A stretch of 64,000 nucleotides of DNA from Halopseudomonas xiamenensis (lineage in GTDB: Bacteria > Pseudomonadota > Gammaproteobacteria > Pseudomonadales > Pseudomonadaceae): positions 30,503 through 94,502 of the forward strand of contig NZ_JACLGO010000011.1 of NCBI RefSeq assembly GCF_014219065.1, given 5' to 3'. The notes beneath the pieces are model-generated. The model was given only the letters and a program-made list of their open reading frames with translations, searched no databases and was not told where the DNA came from. Position numbers and translations under genes: made by a program. Shown here piece after piece: positions 24,789-34,315 of this stretch (its first letter is position 1; every line of letters begins with the position of its first letter).

Positions 24789-25475
24789 TCATTGCAGAGT
24801 GGTATTGTGCTGACGAAGTACCGCGGCCACATTGGTCAGTGTTTTACCGATATGCATCCTCAATAACCCGACAGCTTTGTCAATGTCACGTGAGAAAGCG
24901 ATATCCATCAACTGCTTGTGCTCGTCACCCTTGTGACGTGCAACAGTGCGATGCAGCGCAGAAAAGCGGCGATAGCGTTCTGCCTGATTGAACAGTGAAT
25001 CAACCATGCGCAGCAGTTGAGGAGAGGGACACGCAGAAAACAAGGCGAAGTGGAACGCCTTGTGTCTAGCCGACCATTCATCATCCAGCGCTACAAAGGC
25101 ACCTTCAAGCTTCTTTTCAACCAGCCCCAGACGATGGTACGCGCCAAGAACCTCAGCCTCCCAGGCATCGTCACCATAGCGAATAGCGTCGGCCAGCGCT
25201 TCGCCCTCCAGCAACTGGCGCAAGCGGGTAATCTCCTGAAAGTTCTCCAGCGAAAGCCCGGCAACTCGAAAGCCCTTGTTCTCGCTTGATTCAACTATGC
25301 CTTCCTGCGTCAATCTGTTCAGCGCTTCACGAATAGGCGAACTGCTCAGACCATAGCGTTGCGACAACTCCGCAACCTTCAATTTTTCACCGGGAGGCAA
25401 CTCGCAACAGATGATCGCCTGCTTCATTTGCTGCAGGGCGACTTCGATCAATGAGCGGCTAGCTACGTTTGACAT
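24789..25475 (-). CDS. GntR-family regulator with FCD domain
   Basis: 228 residues. A winged helix at about 10-75 (LPPGEKLKVAELSQRYGLSSSPIREALNRLTQEGIV) is followed by an all-helical FCD ligand domain with metal-binding-type residues (DDEWSARHKAFHFAL, and later R-H-K-G-DEH). FCD regulators usually repress a catabolic operon until a carboxylic-acid effector binds. It is convergent with the hydroxylase operon and is the only dedicated regulator of the island, so it probably recognises the palindromes at 14884 and 20187. Its own upstream region has a long inverted repeat, consistent with autoregulation. Confidence 0.88.
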   Translation of the reverse strand: MSNVASRSLIEVALQQMKQAIICCELPPGEKLKVAELSQRYGLSSSPIREALNRLTQEGIVESSENKGFRVAGLSLENFQEITRLRQLLEGEALADAIRYGDDAWEAEVLGAYHRLGLVEKKLEGAFVALDDEWSARHKAFHFALFSACPSPQLLRMVDSLFNQAERYRRFSALHRTVARHKGDEHKQLMDIAFSRDIDKAVGLLRMHIGKTLTNVAAVLRQHNTTLQ

Positions 25476-25501
25476 TCAGGTATGCCTAATTTAATTGCAA
25501 T

Positions 25502-25545
25502 GAATGAAATTTTATGCGCAAAAATTATTTTATGCAATTTCATTC
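25502..25545. promoter_or_regulatory. Inverted repeat upstream of the GntR/FCD gene
   Basis: Perfect 10-bp arms GAATGAAATT (25502-25511) and AATTTCATTC (25536-25545) flank 24 bp that hold a direct repeat of TTTTATGC (25510 and 25528) and a near-palindrome TTTTATGCGCAAAA. The latter differs at two positions from copy 2 of the island operator. It lies 26-70 bp upstream of the regulator start, a plausible autoregulatory site. Confidence 0.55.
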
Positions 25546-25573
25546 TACCCTCAGGCATGAAATCACCTTGTTG

Positions 25574-25603
25574 TTTACAATACATATGAATATCCATATA
25601 TTC
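25574..25603 (+). promoter_or_regulatory. ars promoter with overlapping ArsR operator
   Basis: TTTACA (25574-25579) and TATATT (25597-25602) are spaced by 17 bp, a good sigma70 promoter. The inverted repeat GAATAT-ccat-ATATTC (25588-25603) covers the -10 box, as expected for an ArsR operator that blocks RNA polymerase until arsenite binds. The arsR ATG is 32 bp further. Confidence 0.65.
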
Positions 25604-25634
25604 GGTTTTCCATATATCCAAGTGAGCAGTTCCC

Positions 25635-25982
25635 ATGCTGTCCCCCACCACTGTTTTCAAATGCCTGGCTGACGACACCCGCCTACGCACCATGCTGCTG
25701 ATCGCCGAGGAAGGCGAACTCTGCGTATGCGAGCTGACCTGTGCCCTTGACGAAAGCCAGCCGAAGATTTCCCGCCACCTATCGCAACTGCGTAACTGCG
25801 GCCTGCTGGAAGACCGGCGCCAGGGGCAGTGGGTCTATTACCGCCTGCAGCCAGGTCTGCCGGGCTGGGTAGTTGGGGTCATTCAGGTCACCCTGGATGC
25901 CAATCGCCACTGGTTGGAAGCCGACCATAAGCGCCTGGAACAAATGGGCGACCGCCCCGAACGCGCAACTCTCTGCTGTTGA
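25635..25982 (+). CDS. arsR: ArsR arsenite-responsive repressor
   Basis: 115 residues, winged-helix ArsR/SmtB family. The arsenite-sensing motif ELCVCELT contains Cys30 and Cys32 in the DNA-recognition region, and QPKISRHLSQLRNCGLLEDRR is the recognition helix and wing. A C-terminal CC pair may add a ligand. It should repress the arsR-arsC-acr3 operon and its own gene. The next gene starts 17 bp later, so the three form one transcript. Confidence 0.92.
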   Translation: MLSPTTVFKCLADDTRLRTMLLIAEEGELCVCELTCALDESQPKISRHLSQLRNCGLLEDRRQGQWVYYRLQPGLPGWVVGVIQVTLDANRHWLEADHKRLEQMGDRPERATLCC

Positions 25983-25999
25983 ATATGAAGGATCACTCT

Positions 26000-26476
26000 A
26001 TGAAAGTGCTTTTTCTCTGCACCGCCAATAGCTGCCGCAGCATTCTCTCGGAAGCCGTGTTCAATGCCATGGCGCCTGCCGGCTTCAAGGCCTTTAGCGC
26101 GGGCAGTTTTCCCAGTGGCCAGGTTCATCCACTGAGTCTGAAGACGCTGGAGCGGGCCGGTATTACCACCGATGGTCTGTACAGCAAGTCCAATGACGCC
26201 CACCAAACTCTGGCTCCCGATGTTGTCATTACCGTCTGCGACAAAGCCGCCGGTGAAGCCTGCCCGGTGTTCTTCGGCCCGGCAACCAAGGCCCACTGGG
26301 GGCTGGCCGACCCGTCTGAACTGGATGGCAGCAGCGAACAGCTCGATGCCGCCTTCGATCAGACCGTGGCGATTATTCGTACACGGGTCAGAGCTTTCCT
26401 CGCCCTGCCCTTCAAGCAGTTGAGCCCGGAGCAACTAAAGACTGAGCTGACAGTTATCGGCTGTCTGGGAGACTGA
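26000..26476 (+). CDS. arsC: ArsC arsenate reductase, LMW-phosphatase type
   Basis: 158 residues from the ATG at 26000 (AAGGATCACTCT upstream). The P-loop CTANSCRS (Cys7 to Arg13) is that of low-molecular-weight phosphatase-like arsenate reductases. Further cysteines Cys80 and Cys88 ([15 protein letters not shown]) lie where the redox relay cysteines occur in thioredoxin-coupled ArsC. It reduces arsenate to arsenite in the cytosol for export by Acr3. It ends 2 bp before acr3. Confidence 0.92.
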   Translation: MKVLFLCTANSCRSILSEAVFNAMAPAGFKAFSAGSFPSGQVHPLSLKTLERAGITTDGLYSKSNDAHQTLAPDVVITVCDKAAGEACPVFFGPATKAHWGLADPSELDGSSEQLDAAFDQTVAIIRTRVRAFLALPFKQLSPEQLKTELTVIGCLGD

Positions 26477-26478
26477 GC

Positions 26479-27537
<1,059 letters not shown>

Positions 27538-27539
27538 AC

Positions 27540-27611
27540 ATGCAGGATATGTCATTACCCAATCTGCAGCAGGGTCAATCAACGCTCGATCTGAGGCATG
27601 GTCAGGCGTAG
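27540..27611 (+). pseudogene. 23-codon ORF, possible arsH remnant
   Basis: An ATG 2 bp after the acr3 stop opens a 23-residue frame beginning MQDMSLPNLQ, which loosely recalls the N-terminus of ArsH flavoproteins, the usual fourth gene of such operons. The frame ends inside a REP-like palindrome. It could be what is left of arsH after deletion, or chance. Confidence 0.35.
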
Positions 27612-27633
27612 CGCAGGCGCGCTACACCCCGAT
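27605..27633. repeat. REP-like palindrome, 29 bp
   Basis: Contains TAGCGCAGGCGCGCTA. The 29 bp are identical, in inverted orientation, to 51023-51051. It lies between the convergent ars operon and phhB and may act as terminator. Confidence 0.8.
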
Positions 27634-27638
27634 GTGCA

Positions 27639-27983
27639 TCAGCCAGCCGGAGCCAACTGATCGGTACGCGCCGCCATGATGAAGTCATTGCGGTGCAGCC
27701 CGCCGATCTTGTGCGTCCACCAGGCCACCCCGACCTTGCCGTATTCCAGCAGCAGGGCCGGGTGATGGCCCTCGGCCTCGGCCAGCTCTGCCACCCTGTT
27801 GGTAAAGGCCAGCGCGGCGGCAAAATCCTTGAAGTGGAACTCGCGCCACAACTGCTCTACCCCCTCCACTTCCCGCACCTGCCAGTCGGGAATCTGCGGC
27901 TGCAGCTCCCGGCGCTCCTGCCCAGTCACCTTTGGCGCGTCCGCCCGGCAGGCATCGCAATGCTGCTCTGTCAGCTTGGTCAT
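27639..27983 (-). CDS. phhB: Pterin-4a-carbinolamine dehydratase
   Basis: 114 residues, ATG preceded by GGAGA. The active-site pattern [33 protein letters not shown] and the N-terminal LPDW-like IPDWQV identify PCD/DCoH. The enzyme recycles 4a-hydroxytetrahydrobiopterin formed by phenylalanine hydroxylase. In many pseudomonads the gene is next to phhA; here phhA is not in the window. Confidence 0.9.
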   Translation of the reverse strand: MTKLTEQHCDACRADAPKVTGQERRELQPQIPDWQVREVEGVEQLWREFHFKDFAAALAFTNRVAELAEAEGHHPALLLEYGKVGVAWWTHKIGGLHRNDFIMAARTDQLAPAG

Positions 27984-28149
27984 TCTCTGTCTCCATAACG
28001 TGTTCTCACTCCCTCCAGATTAGATCATCTCGCCTCAGGCAACCTACCGGCACTACGTCGGCTTTTGGCCGCAGCGACTGGAGCAGCGCGCATTCATGGC
28101 CAACACTGTAGGGAGTACCCTTCCCGCGACCCGACATGGAGCAAGCAAG

Positions 28150-28617
28150 ATGACCGCCAACGCAGCCTCTGGCCAATCCGGCATCGACACTCTCACCGGT
28201 GCCCGCGATCTCAGCCATTTCGAGCGCCGCAGCTACAGCGGCGACCAGGCCGAGCAGGCCGCCTTCGAACGCATGGTCGAGCTGAGCAAGCAGGTCGCCC
28301 GGCATCTGCGCGCCGAGGGACCTGGCGTGGTTGCGGTGATTGCCGGCCATGTGTGCTGGGTATCACCGCTGTTCACCGCCGCCGAACCGCTGGTCTCGGC
28401 CCTGGGGCCGGACCTGGAGCGCACCGAGTTCACCTATGCCTTCTTCCCCTCCCATACCGATGATCTCACCGCGGAGGAGCTGGAGGACATTGCCGATGCG
28501 ATCCAGCTGTGGCTGGATAACCGGGATTTTCGTCAGTTGGATCAGGATATACTGGACAAGGCATTACCGATCATCATCGAGCGCTGGACTGATGATGATT
28601 GCCGGCATCTGATCTGA
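28150..28617 (+). CDS. Hypothetical protein, 155 aa
   Basis: Not recognised. The ATG at 28150 follows GGAG by 9 bp; an upstream ATG at 28096 lacks a ribosome site. The product is soluble and acidic at the end, with a central hydrophobic segment (GPGVVAVIAGHVCWVSPLF) and a C-terminal helical region rich in Asp and Glu (TAEELEDIADAIQLWLDN, LPIIIERWTDDD). No signal peptide or catalytic motif is visible. It stands alone, divergent from phhB and upstream of the Fur-box region. Confidence 0.6.
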   Translation: MTANAASGQSGIDTLTGARDLSHFERRSYSGDQAEQAAFERMVELSKQVARHLRAEGPGVVAVIAGHVCWVSPLFTAAEPLVSALGPDLERTEFTYAFFPSHTDDLTAEELEDIADAIQLWLDNRDFRQLDQDILDKALPIIIERWTDDDCRHLI

Positions 28618-28663
28618 GGCAGACTACCAGTGCGCAGGTATGCGCCACATTGCCAACATTAAA

Positions 28664-28682
28664 ATAAATGCAAATCATTATC
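28664..28682 (+). promoter_or_regulatory. Fur box upstream of TonB receptor
   Basis: ATAAATGCAAATCATTATC matches the 19-bp Fur consensus GATAATGATAATCATTATC at 14 positions. It overlaps a plausible promoter (TTGCCA at 28650, AATCAT 17 bp on) and lies 70 bp before the receptor start, so iron repression is likely. Confidence 0.7.
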
Positions 28683-28752
28683 GATATCTGTATCATTCCT
28701 TCCCCTCGATACACCCACAGCCCGCCTCCGCCGCGGGACGGAAGGAATATCA

Positions 28753-30987
28753 ATGAGCCACTCTGCACACCAGTCTCGTCATCCACGCCACCTTGCCCTG
28801 CTCTCGCTGCCCCTGTCCATCACCCTGGCGCTACCGGCGCTGGCAGCCGAAAGTGACCCGCCCGGCGCGGAAACCGGTGTGGTTCTGCAGCCCATGTATA
28901 TCGAGGGCGCGCTGGGCAATGCCCTGGGTGAAACCGAGGGTTACCGCGCCACCCACAGCAGCGTGGCCACCAAGACCAGCATGCCGCTGTTGGAAACCTC
29001 CCAGAGCGTATCGGTGGTCACCCGCCAGCAGATGGACGACCAGGGCGCGCAAAGCGTGGCCCAGGCCCTGCGCTATACACCAGGACTGATGAGTGCGCCC
29101 TATGGCGCGACCAGCCGCTATGACTACGTGGCCATGCGCGGCATCACCGACGGTGCGGTGGACAACCTCTATCTCGACGGCCAGAAACTGCTGGGCGACA
29201 GCGGCACCTACAGTACGCTGCAGGTCGATCCCTGGTTCGTCGAACGCATCGATATCCTCAAGGGGCCATCCTCGGTGCTCTACGGTCGCAGCCTGCCGGG
29301 TGGGCTGGTGGCCATGACCAGCAAGAAACCGGGCTATGATCAGCACCGTCAATTGCAGCTGTCCTATGGCAGCCATGACTACAAGCAGGCGGCCTTCGAC
29401 ATCGGCGCCCCGCTGGATGAAGCGCGGACGCTGAACTATCGGATGGTCGGTGTGGTACGGGATGCGGCCAACCAGGTGGACGACATCAAGAGCGAGCGTT
29501 TCGCATTGATGCCCTCGCTGAGCATCGACTTCACCCAGGATACCCGCCTGACCCTGCTGGCGATGCTGCAGCATGACCCGGAGGGCGGTTACCACGGAGG
29601 CCTGCCGGCGGAAGGCTCGGTCACCTCGCGCAATAGTCAGCGCATCTCCCGCAGCTTCTTCGAGGGCGACAAGGATTACGAGAAGTTCGAGCGCCACCAG
29701 TACATGCTCGGCTATCAGCTGGAGCACCGCTTCAATGACGTGGTGTCCGCCCGGCAGAACTTCCAGTACCTGGACTCGACCGTCGAATCCGGCCAGGTCT
29801 ACCAATATGGCTACGTTTCCGGGACCGACGGATTAGACCGCTACTACACGGGCGCTGATGAGACGGTGCATGCCTGGAGTGTGGACAACCAATTGCAGTT
29901 CGAATTCGAGACCGGGGCACTGTCTCACACCCTGGTCACCGGCCTGGACTACCAGCGCCGCAAGACCAAGGTCAGTTACGACGCCGGTAACAATCTGCCA
30001 CCCATAAACCCGTTTACCGGTGCAATCAGCCCGGCAGCACCGGTGTTTTACCACCAGTATGACGAGGCCCGCACGCTGAAGCAGACCGGCCTGTATATCC
30101 AGGACCTGATCAGCCTGGACAACTGGCGGCTATCGCTGGGCGCACGCCAGGACTGGGTCGATGTCGGCTTCGACCAGACCCGTTCGATGTATGGCGACCA
30201 GGGCGCCGATGCGCGTATCCGTCACTTCTCCGGGCGCGTCGGCCTGCTGTACGCCTTCGACAATGGCCTGTCACCCTATGCCAGCTTTTCCCAGTCATTC
30301 AACCCTAATGCCACGGCTGCCTATAACTACGACGAGGACGATGAACTATACAGTCTCGCCCTGCTGAAGCCGACCGAAGGCGAGCAGACCGAAATCGGCC
30401 TGAAGTTCCAGCCGCAGGGCACCCAGGACCTGTATACCATCGCCCTGTTCGACCTGACCCAGTCGAATCTGGCCAACAAGGATTCCGGTGAATTCTTCTA
30501 CCGCGCGGTTGGCGAGATCACCTCGCGCGGCGTCGAGCTGGAAGCCCGCTTCAAGCCCATCGAGCCGGTCAACGTGCTGGCCAGCTACACTTGGATGGAC
30601 GTGGAGTACTCGAAGGACTTCACCGGCGCCGCCGAGGTCAACAACCGTGGCAATACACCCAACGCGGTGGCACGCAACATGGCGGCGCTATGGGCCGACT
30701 ACAGCTTCGCTGGCGGCCCGCTGGCCGGGCTGCAGCTCGGGGCCGGGGCGCGCTATTTCGGCAAGAGCTGGGCGGATGCGGAAAATACCCTGCGCATCCC
30801 CTCGCATACCCTGTTCGATGCCTCGATCGCCTATGACCTTGCTCAGCTTGGCATGCATGGGCTCGGCCTGCGGGTCAACCTGAACAACCTGACCGACGAG
30901 ACCTACGTGGCCGCCTGCAACAGCCTGACCCAGTGTTACTACGGCGATGAGCGCAACGTCATGGCCACCCTCACCTACGACTTCTGA
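28753..30987 (+). CDS. TonB-dependent siderophore receptor
   Basis: 744 residues, ATG preceded by GGAAGGA. A signal peptide (cleavage near ALAAES) is followed by a plug domain with SVATKTSMPLLETSQSVSVVT, VDPWFVERIDILKGPSSVLYGR and GGLVAMTSKKP, then a 22-strand barrel ending in TYDF. This is the FhuA/FpvA-like hydroxamate-type siderophore receptor family. No STN signalling domain precedes the plug, so it is a plain transporter without a sigma/anti-sigma pair. No siderophore synthesis genes are present, so it may take up a foreign siderophore. Confidence 0.92.
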   Translation: MSHSAHQSRHPRHLALLSLPLSITLALPALAAESDPPGAETGVVLQPMYIEGALGNALGETEGYRATHSSVATKTSMPLLETSQSVSVVTRQQMDDQGAQSVAQALRYTPGLMSAPYGATSRYDYVAMRGITDGAVDNLYLDGQKLLGDSGTYSTLQVDPWFVERIDILKGPSSVLYGRSLPGGLVAMTSKKPGYDQHRQLQLSYGSHDYKQAAFDIGAPLDEARTLNYRMVGVVRDAANQVDDIKSERFALMPSLSIDFTQDTRLTLLAMLQHDPEGGYHGGLPAEGSVTSRNSQRISRSFFEGDKDYEKFERHQYMLGYQLEHRFNDVVSARQNFQYLDSTVESGQVYQYGYVSGTDGLDRYYTGADETVHAWSVDNQLQFEFETGALSHTLVTGLDYQRRKTKVSYDAGNNLPPINPFTGAISPAAPVFYHQYDEARTLKQTGLYIQDLISLDNWRLSLGARQDWVDVGFDQTRSMYGDQGADARIRHFSGRVGLLYAFDNGLSPYASFSQSFNPNATAAYNYDEDDELYSLALLKPTEGEQTEIGLKFQPQGTQDLYTIALFDLTQSNLANKDSGEFFYRAVGEITSRGVELEARFKPIEPVNVLASYTWMDVEYSKDFTGAAEVNNRGNTPNAVARNMAALWADYSFAGGPLAGLQLGAGARYFGKSWADAENTLRIPSHTLFDASIAYDLAQLGMHGLGLRVNLNNLTDETYVAACNSLTQCYYGDERNVMATLTYDF

Positions 30988-31053
30988 CCAGTCTGTTGGC
31001 GCAAGCTGCAGGCACGAAGGGCACGCCTGCGTCGAACGGCCCTGTAACGGACA

Positions 31054-31087
31054 ATCCCGCAGCTACCGGCCCGGTAGGCTGCGGGAT
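31054..31087. terminator. Large hairpin between convergent genes
   Basis: Arms ATCCCGCAGC(C)TACC-type and its complement GGTAGGCTGCGGGAT form a long GC-rich stem in the 123-bp gap after the TonB receptor. The T-run is short, so efficiency is uncertain. Confidence 0.6.
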
Positions 31088-31110
31088 CGTCGTTTCAGCA
31101 CCCTGCGGAT

Positions 31111-31863
31111 TTAGAACACCATCCCGAGCTTGACGCCGAACTCGTTGCTTTCCAGTTCGGTGTTGGCGGCCAAGGTGTTGCGGTTCTTCAATTCATAGTT
31201 GGTCTGGGTGTAGTAGAGACCGGCAGTGACCGGCACACCGAAACCGCGATCCCAGAGGAAGTTCAACTCCGCGTAGGGGTTGTACTTGTTCTTCAGGTCG
31301 GCCGTCTCGCTACCAACGCCCTCGAGCTTGACCTTGCCTTCACCTTCGATGCTGTAGCGCGTACCCACTTCCAGACGGGTGGTCAGGGTATCGCCCTGGT
31401 GATGCCAGCCAATGGCAGCCTTGGCGAAGGGACTCTTGTTGCTCAGCTCGACATCACCACCACTGCGATCCATCTCGAAGCGGCTCCAGTCATAGCCAGC
31501 ACCGATCAGCAGGTCAAAATTGCTGTTGTCGGTCAGCGGCATGCGCACGCCGAGATCGAGGTCCGCCCGTGCATCCTTGATCTTGTTATCGCTGCTCTCT
31601 TCGCCGTAACGGGCATCCGCACCGAGCTGGAAGATCATGCCCGGGCCGCCGGTCATCTTGTTACCGTAGTTGTAGAAGATACCAGCCTTGCCGACGTTCT
31701 CGTCGCGACCATCGACATCATCGTTGTCCGAGTTCATCTCATAGTTATTGTAGGCAGCGATGATACCCAGGTTAGATACCGGTCCTTCCGCAGCCATGGC
31801 ATACATGGGGCTCAGTATCAAACCCACAGTCGAAGCCTTGATCAGAGTCGTGCTAAGGCGCAT
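31111..31863 (-). CDS. Outer-membrane beta-barrel protein, unassigned
   Basis: 250 residues. A signal peptide (MRLSTTLIKASTVGLILSPMYAMA, cut before AEG) precedes about ten amphipathic strands rich in Tyr, Asn and Gly, with a C-terminal Phe (GVKLGMVF) as needed by the BAM machinery. No named family recognised; it resembles small porin-like or adhesin-barrel proteins of pseudomonads. GAGGAA is close upstream. It has its own transcript and is divergent from cmoM. Confidence 0.7.
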   Translation of the reverse strand: MRLSTTLIKASTVGLILSPMYAMAAEGPVSNLGIIAAYNNYEMNSDNDDVDGRDENVGKAGIFYNYGNKMTGGPGMIFQLGADARYGEESSDNKIKDARADLDLGVRMPLTDNSNFDLLIGAGYDWSRFEMDRSGGDVELSNKSPFAKAAIGWHHQGDTLTTRLEVGTRYSIEGEGKVKLEGVGSETADLKNKYNPYAELNFLWDRGFGVPVTAGLYYTQTNYELKNRNTLAANTELESNEFGVKLGMVF

Positions 31864-32049
31864 AAGGAATTCCTCTTTGGTTTTTGCCTGAATACCGTCG
31901 GACAGAGGCGATTGCCAATAGTTCGACTTTTTTGCATCAGCTCAAGCGGTTAGGCTTGGAAGTTCAAGCCGTCTGATATACTGCCGGGCCGCTGGTCGCC
32001 TGGCTTTGCGCGATCCAGCACCCGATCAGTGCAGGGGTTTGAATTTTTC

Positions 32050-32856
32050 ATGGCCGACCGTTACTTCGATCAGTTGGGCAGTCATTTCGCCCGCAAGATC
32101 TACTCCAGTCCCAAGGGCGCAATCCGTCTGGCGGTGCTGACCCGCGACCTGCAGGAATGGCTGCCGGAGATCGACGCCGCAGGCCAGCCGCTGCGAGTGC
32201 TGGATGTCGGTGCCGGGCTGGGACATATCAGCGAATGGTTGCTGCAGCGCGGCCACAGCCTGACGGTGTGCGATCCATCCGCGGAAATGCTCGACGCCGC
32301 CAGCAGCCGGCTGAATGACCTGCCACGGGCAGCCGGCCAGACCCTGGAGTACCTGCAGCTGCCGTTGCAGCAACTGCCCGAGCGCGGCCAGCATCATGAT
32401 CTGGTCATCTGCCATGCGGTGCTGGAGTGGCTGGCCGACCCGGCCGCCGCCCTGCATTGCCTGCGCCAGCTGGTGCATGACGGCGGCGCCGTGTCGCTGG
32501 CCTTCTACAACCGCGACGCACTGATCTACAAGAACCTGATCAAGGGCCAGTTCCGCAAGTTGCAGCGCAACCAGCTGGCCGGTGAAGGCAAGCGCAGCCT
32601 GACACCACAGCAGCCGCTGGACCCGCGCCAGGTCCGGCAGTGGATCAGCGACGCCGGCTTCACCGGCCTGCATGAAACCGGGGTGCGGGTATTCCATGAC
32701 TACATGCCGGAACCCTTCAAATCCGAGGCCGATACCGCCCAGGTAGTGGAGCAGGAACTGCTGTACAGCCGCCATCCGGCCTACCGGCACCTGGGACGCT
32801 ATCTGCATTGCTGGCTCAGGCCGGCATCCAGCGATCCCGCCGCCACAGCCAGATGA
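32050..32856 (+). CDS. cmoM: tRNA 5-carboxymethoxyuridine methyltransferase
   Basis: 268 residues from the ATG at 32050. A Rossmann methyltransferase with SAM motif LRVLDVGAGLGHISEWLL. The N-terminal YFDQLGSHFARKIYSSPKG and the C-terminal half (FYNRDALIYKNLIKGQF, DPRQVRQWISDAGF) are those of CmoM (formerly SmtA), which makes mcmo5U34 in tRNA. Its end overlaps the convergent MATE gene by 41 bp. Confidence 0.9.
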   Translation: MADRYFDQLGSHFARKIYSSPKGAIRLAVLTRDLQEWLPEIDAAGQPLRVLDVGAGLGHISEWLLQRGHSLTVCDPSAEMLDAASSRLNDLPRAAGQTLEYLQLPLQQLPERGQHHDLVICHAVLEWLADPAAALHCLRQLVHDGGAVSLAFYNRDALIYKNLIKGQFRKLQRNQLAGEGKRSLTPQQPLDPRQVRQWISDAGFTGLHETGVRVFHDYMPEPFKSEADTAQVVEQELLYSRHPAYRHLGRYLHCWLRPASSDPAATAR

Positions 32857-34165
32857 ACCAGCCGCCAAGTAGCGCGCCGCGCGCCAGCATGAACAGATAG
32901 AAACCCAGCCAGACACCATGATTGCCGCTGTCGCGCAGCAGCCAGGCCGCCGGCAGGTAGATCAGCACCACCGCCAGCAGCATGGCGTTGCGCATCGCCC
33001 GGGCGCGGGTGGCACCGATGAACAGCCCATCGAGCAGATAGCTCCACACCGCCACCAGCGGCATCCAGGCCATCCACGGCAGGTAGGCGAAGGCCACCTG
33101 GCGGATCGACTCGACGCTGGTCAGCAGGCTGATGATCTGCCCGCCGAACAGGTTGAACGCCAGCACGAAGCCGATGCCCACCAGCAACGACCAGGCGGTG
33201 CTGACCACCAGCACCCGCTTGAGCGCCAGTCGGTTGCGCTGGCCCAGGGCGTGGCCGCCCAGCGCCTCGACCGCATGCGCCAGTCCATCCAGGCCGTGGG
33301 AGGTGAGCAGCAGGAAGTTCAGCAGCACGGCGTTGGCAGCGACCACCGAGTCACCGAGACGGGCGCCCTGCAACACCAGCAGGTAGAACACCGCCTCCAG
33401 CGCCAGGGTACGGATCAGGATATCGCGGTTGACCTTGATCAGCGGCGCCGCGCCACGCAGCCACAGCGCATCGCGCCAGGGCATCAGGCCGGGATAGCGC
33501 GCCAGCACCGGCCGCAGCAGCCACAGCCCCAGCGCCAGCCCGGCATAGTCGCCGATCACCGTTGCCCAGGCCGCTCCCGCCACACCGAAATCCAGCACCA
33601 CCACGAACAGCACATCCAGCAGCACGTTGGTCAGGTTGACGGTGATCAGCAGATACAGCGGCGCGCGGGCGCGCTGGGCGCCGATGAACCAGCCGACCAG
33701 TACGAAGTTGGCCAGCGCCGCCGGCAGGCTGACCAGGCGGATATTGAAGTACAGGCGCGCCTGTTCCAGCAGCTCCGCGCTGCTGTCGAGAAAGTACAGC
33801 CCCGCCGCCAGCAGCGGCTCGTGCACCAGCCATACCAGCAGCGCCAGCAAGACTGCCAGCCACAGCGGCTGCAGCAGCACCAGGCGCAACTTGTCGCCGT
33901 CATCCGCGCCGCAGGCCTGGGCCGCGAAGCCGGTGGTGCCCATGCGCAGGAAGCCCGCCGCCCAGAGGATGAAGGTCATCAGCGTGGCACCCACTGCGAC
34001 CCCACCCAGGTAGTGAGCACCATCCAGGTGTCCGACCACGGCGGTATCCACCAGGCCGACCAGCGGCACGCTGATATTGGACAGGATCATCGGCGTCGCC
34101 AGCGCCCACACCTGGCGATGGGTGGGACGATGGCGCGCAGCGGAGAACAGACCGGACAGGGTCAC
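32816..34165 (-). CDS. MATE-family exporter, DinF-like
   Basis: About 449 residues with 12 helices. PMILSNISVPLVGLVDTAVVGHL at the N-terminus and GNHGVWLGF near the end fit the DinF branch of MATE proteins, which expel drugs or oxidants with Na+ or H+. The start is unsettled: I use the GTG at 34165, which gives the usual short lead before the first helix; an ATG at 34219 adds 18 residues but neither has a clear Shine-Dalgarno. Confidence 0.85.
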   Translation of the reverse strand: MTLSGLFSAARHRPTHRQVWALATPMILSNISVPLVGLVDTAVVGHLDGAHYLGGVAVGATLMTFILWAAGFLRMGTTGFAAQACGADDGDKLRLVLLQPLWLAVLLALLVWLVHEPLLAAGLYFLDSSAELLEQARLYFNIRLVSLPAALANFVLVGWFIGAQRARAPLYLLITVNLTNVLLDVLFVVVLDFGVAGAAWATVIGDYAGLALGLWLLRPVLARYPGLMPWRDALWLRGAAPLIKVNRDILIRTLALEAVFYLLVLQGARLGDSVVAANAVLLNFLLLTSHGLDGLAHAVEALGGHALGQRNRLALKRVLVVSTAWSLLVGIGFVLAFNLFGGQIISLLTSVESIRQVAFAYLPWMAWMPLVAVWSYLLDGLFIGATRARAMRNAMLLAVVLIYLPAAWLLRDSGNHGVWLGFYLFMLARGALLGGWFIWLWRRDRWMPA

Positions 34166-34250
34166 GGAGCAGACAGCGCTCTGATGCCTGCCTGGACCGA
34201 GTGTGGCACCCCGGCCCATGGTCGGGTGCTACGCCGGCGTGTTCCTGAAG

Positions 34251-34279
34251 CCTGTCGTCGAGCGGGCGCTCGACAACCC
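34251..34279. repeat. REP-like palindrome
   Basis: Hairpin GTCGAGC / GCTCGAC in a 29-bp unit that matches 51074-51102 at 26 of 29 positions. It sits between yciH and the MATE gene, and may end the yciH transcript. Confidence 0.75.
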
Positions 34280-34315
34280 GGAGCGGGGACTGTTACGGGA
34301 CTTGCGGTCACGGCA

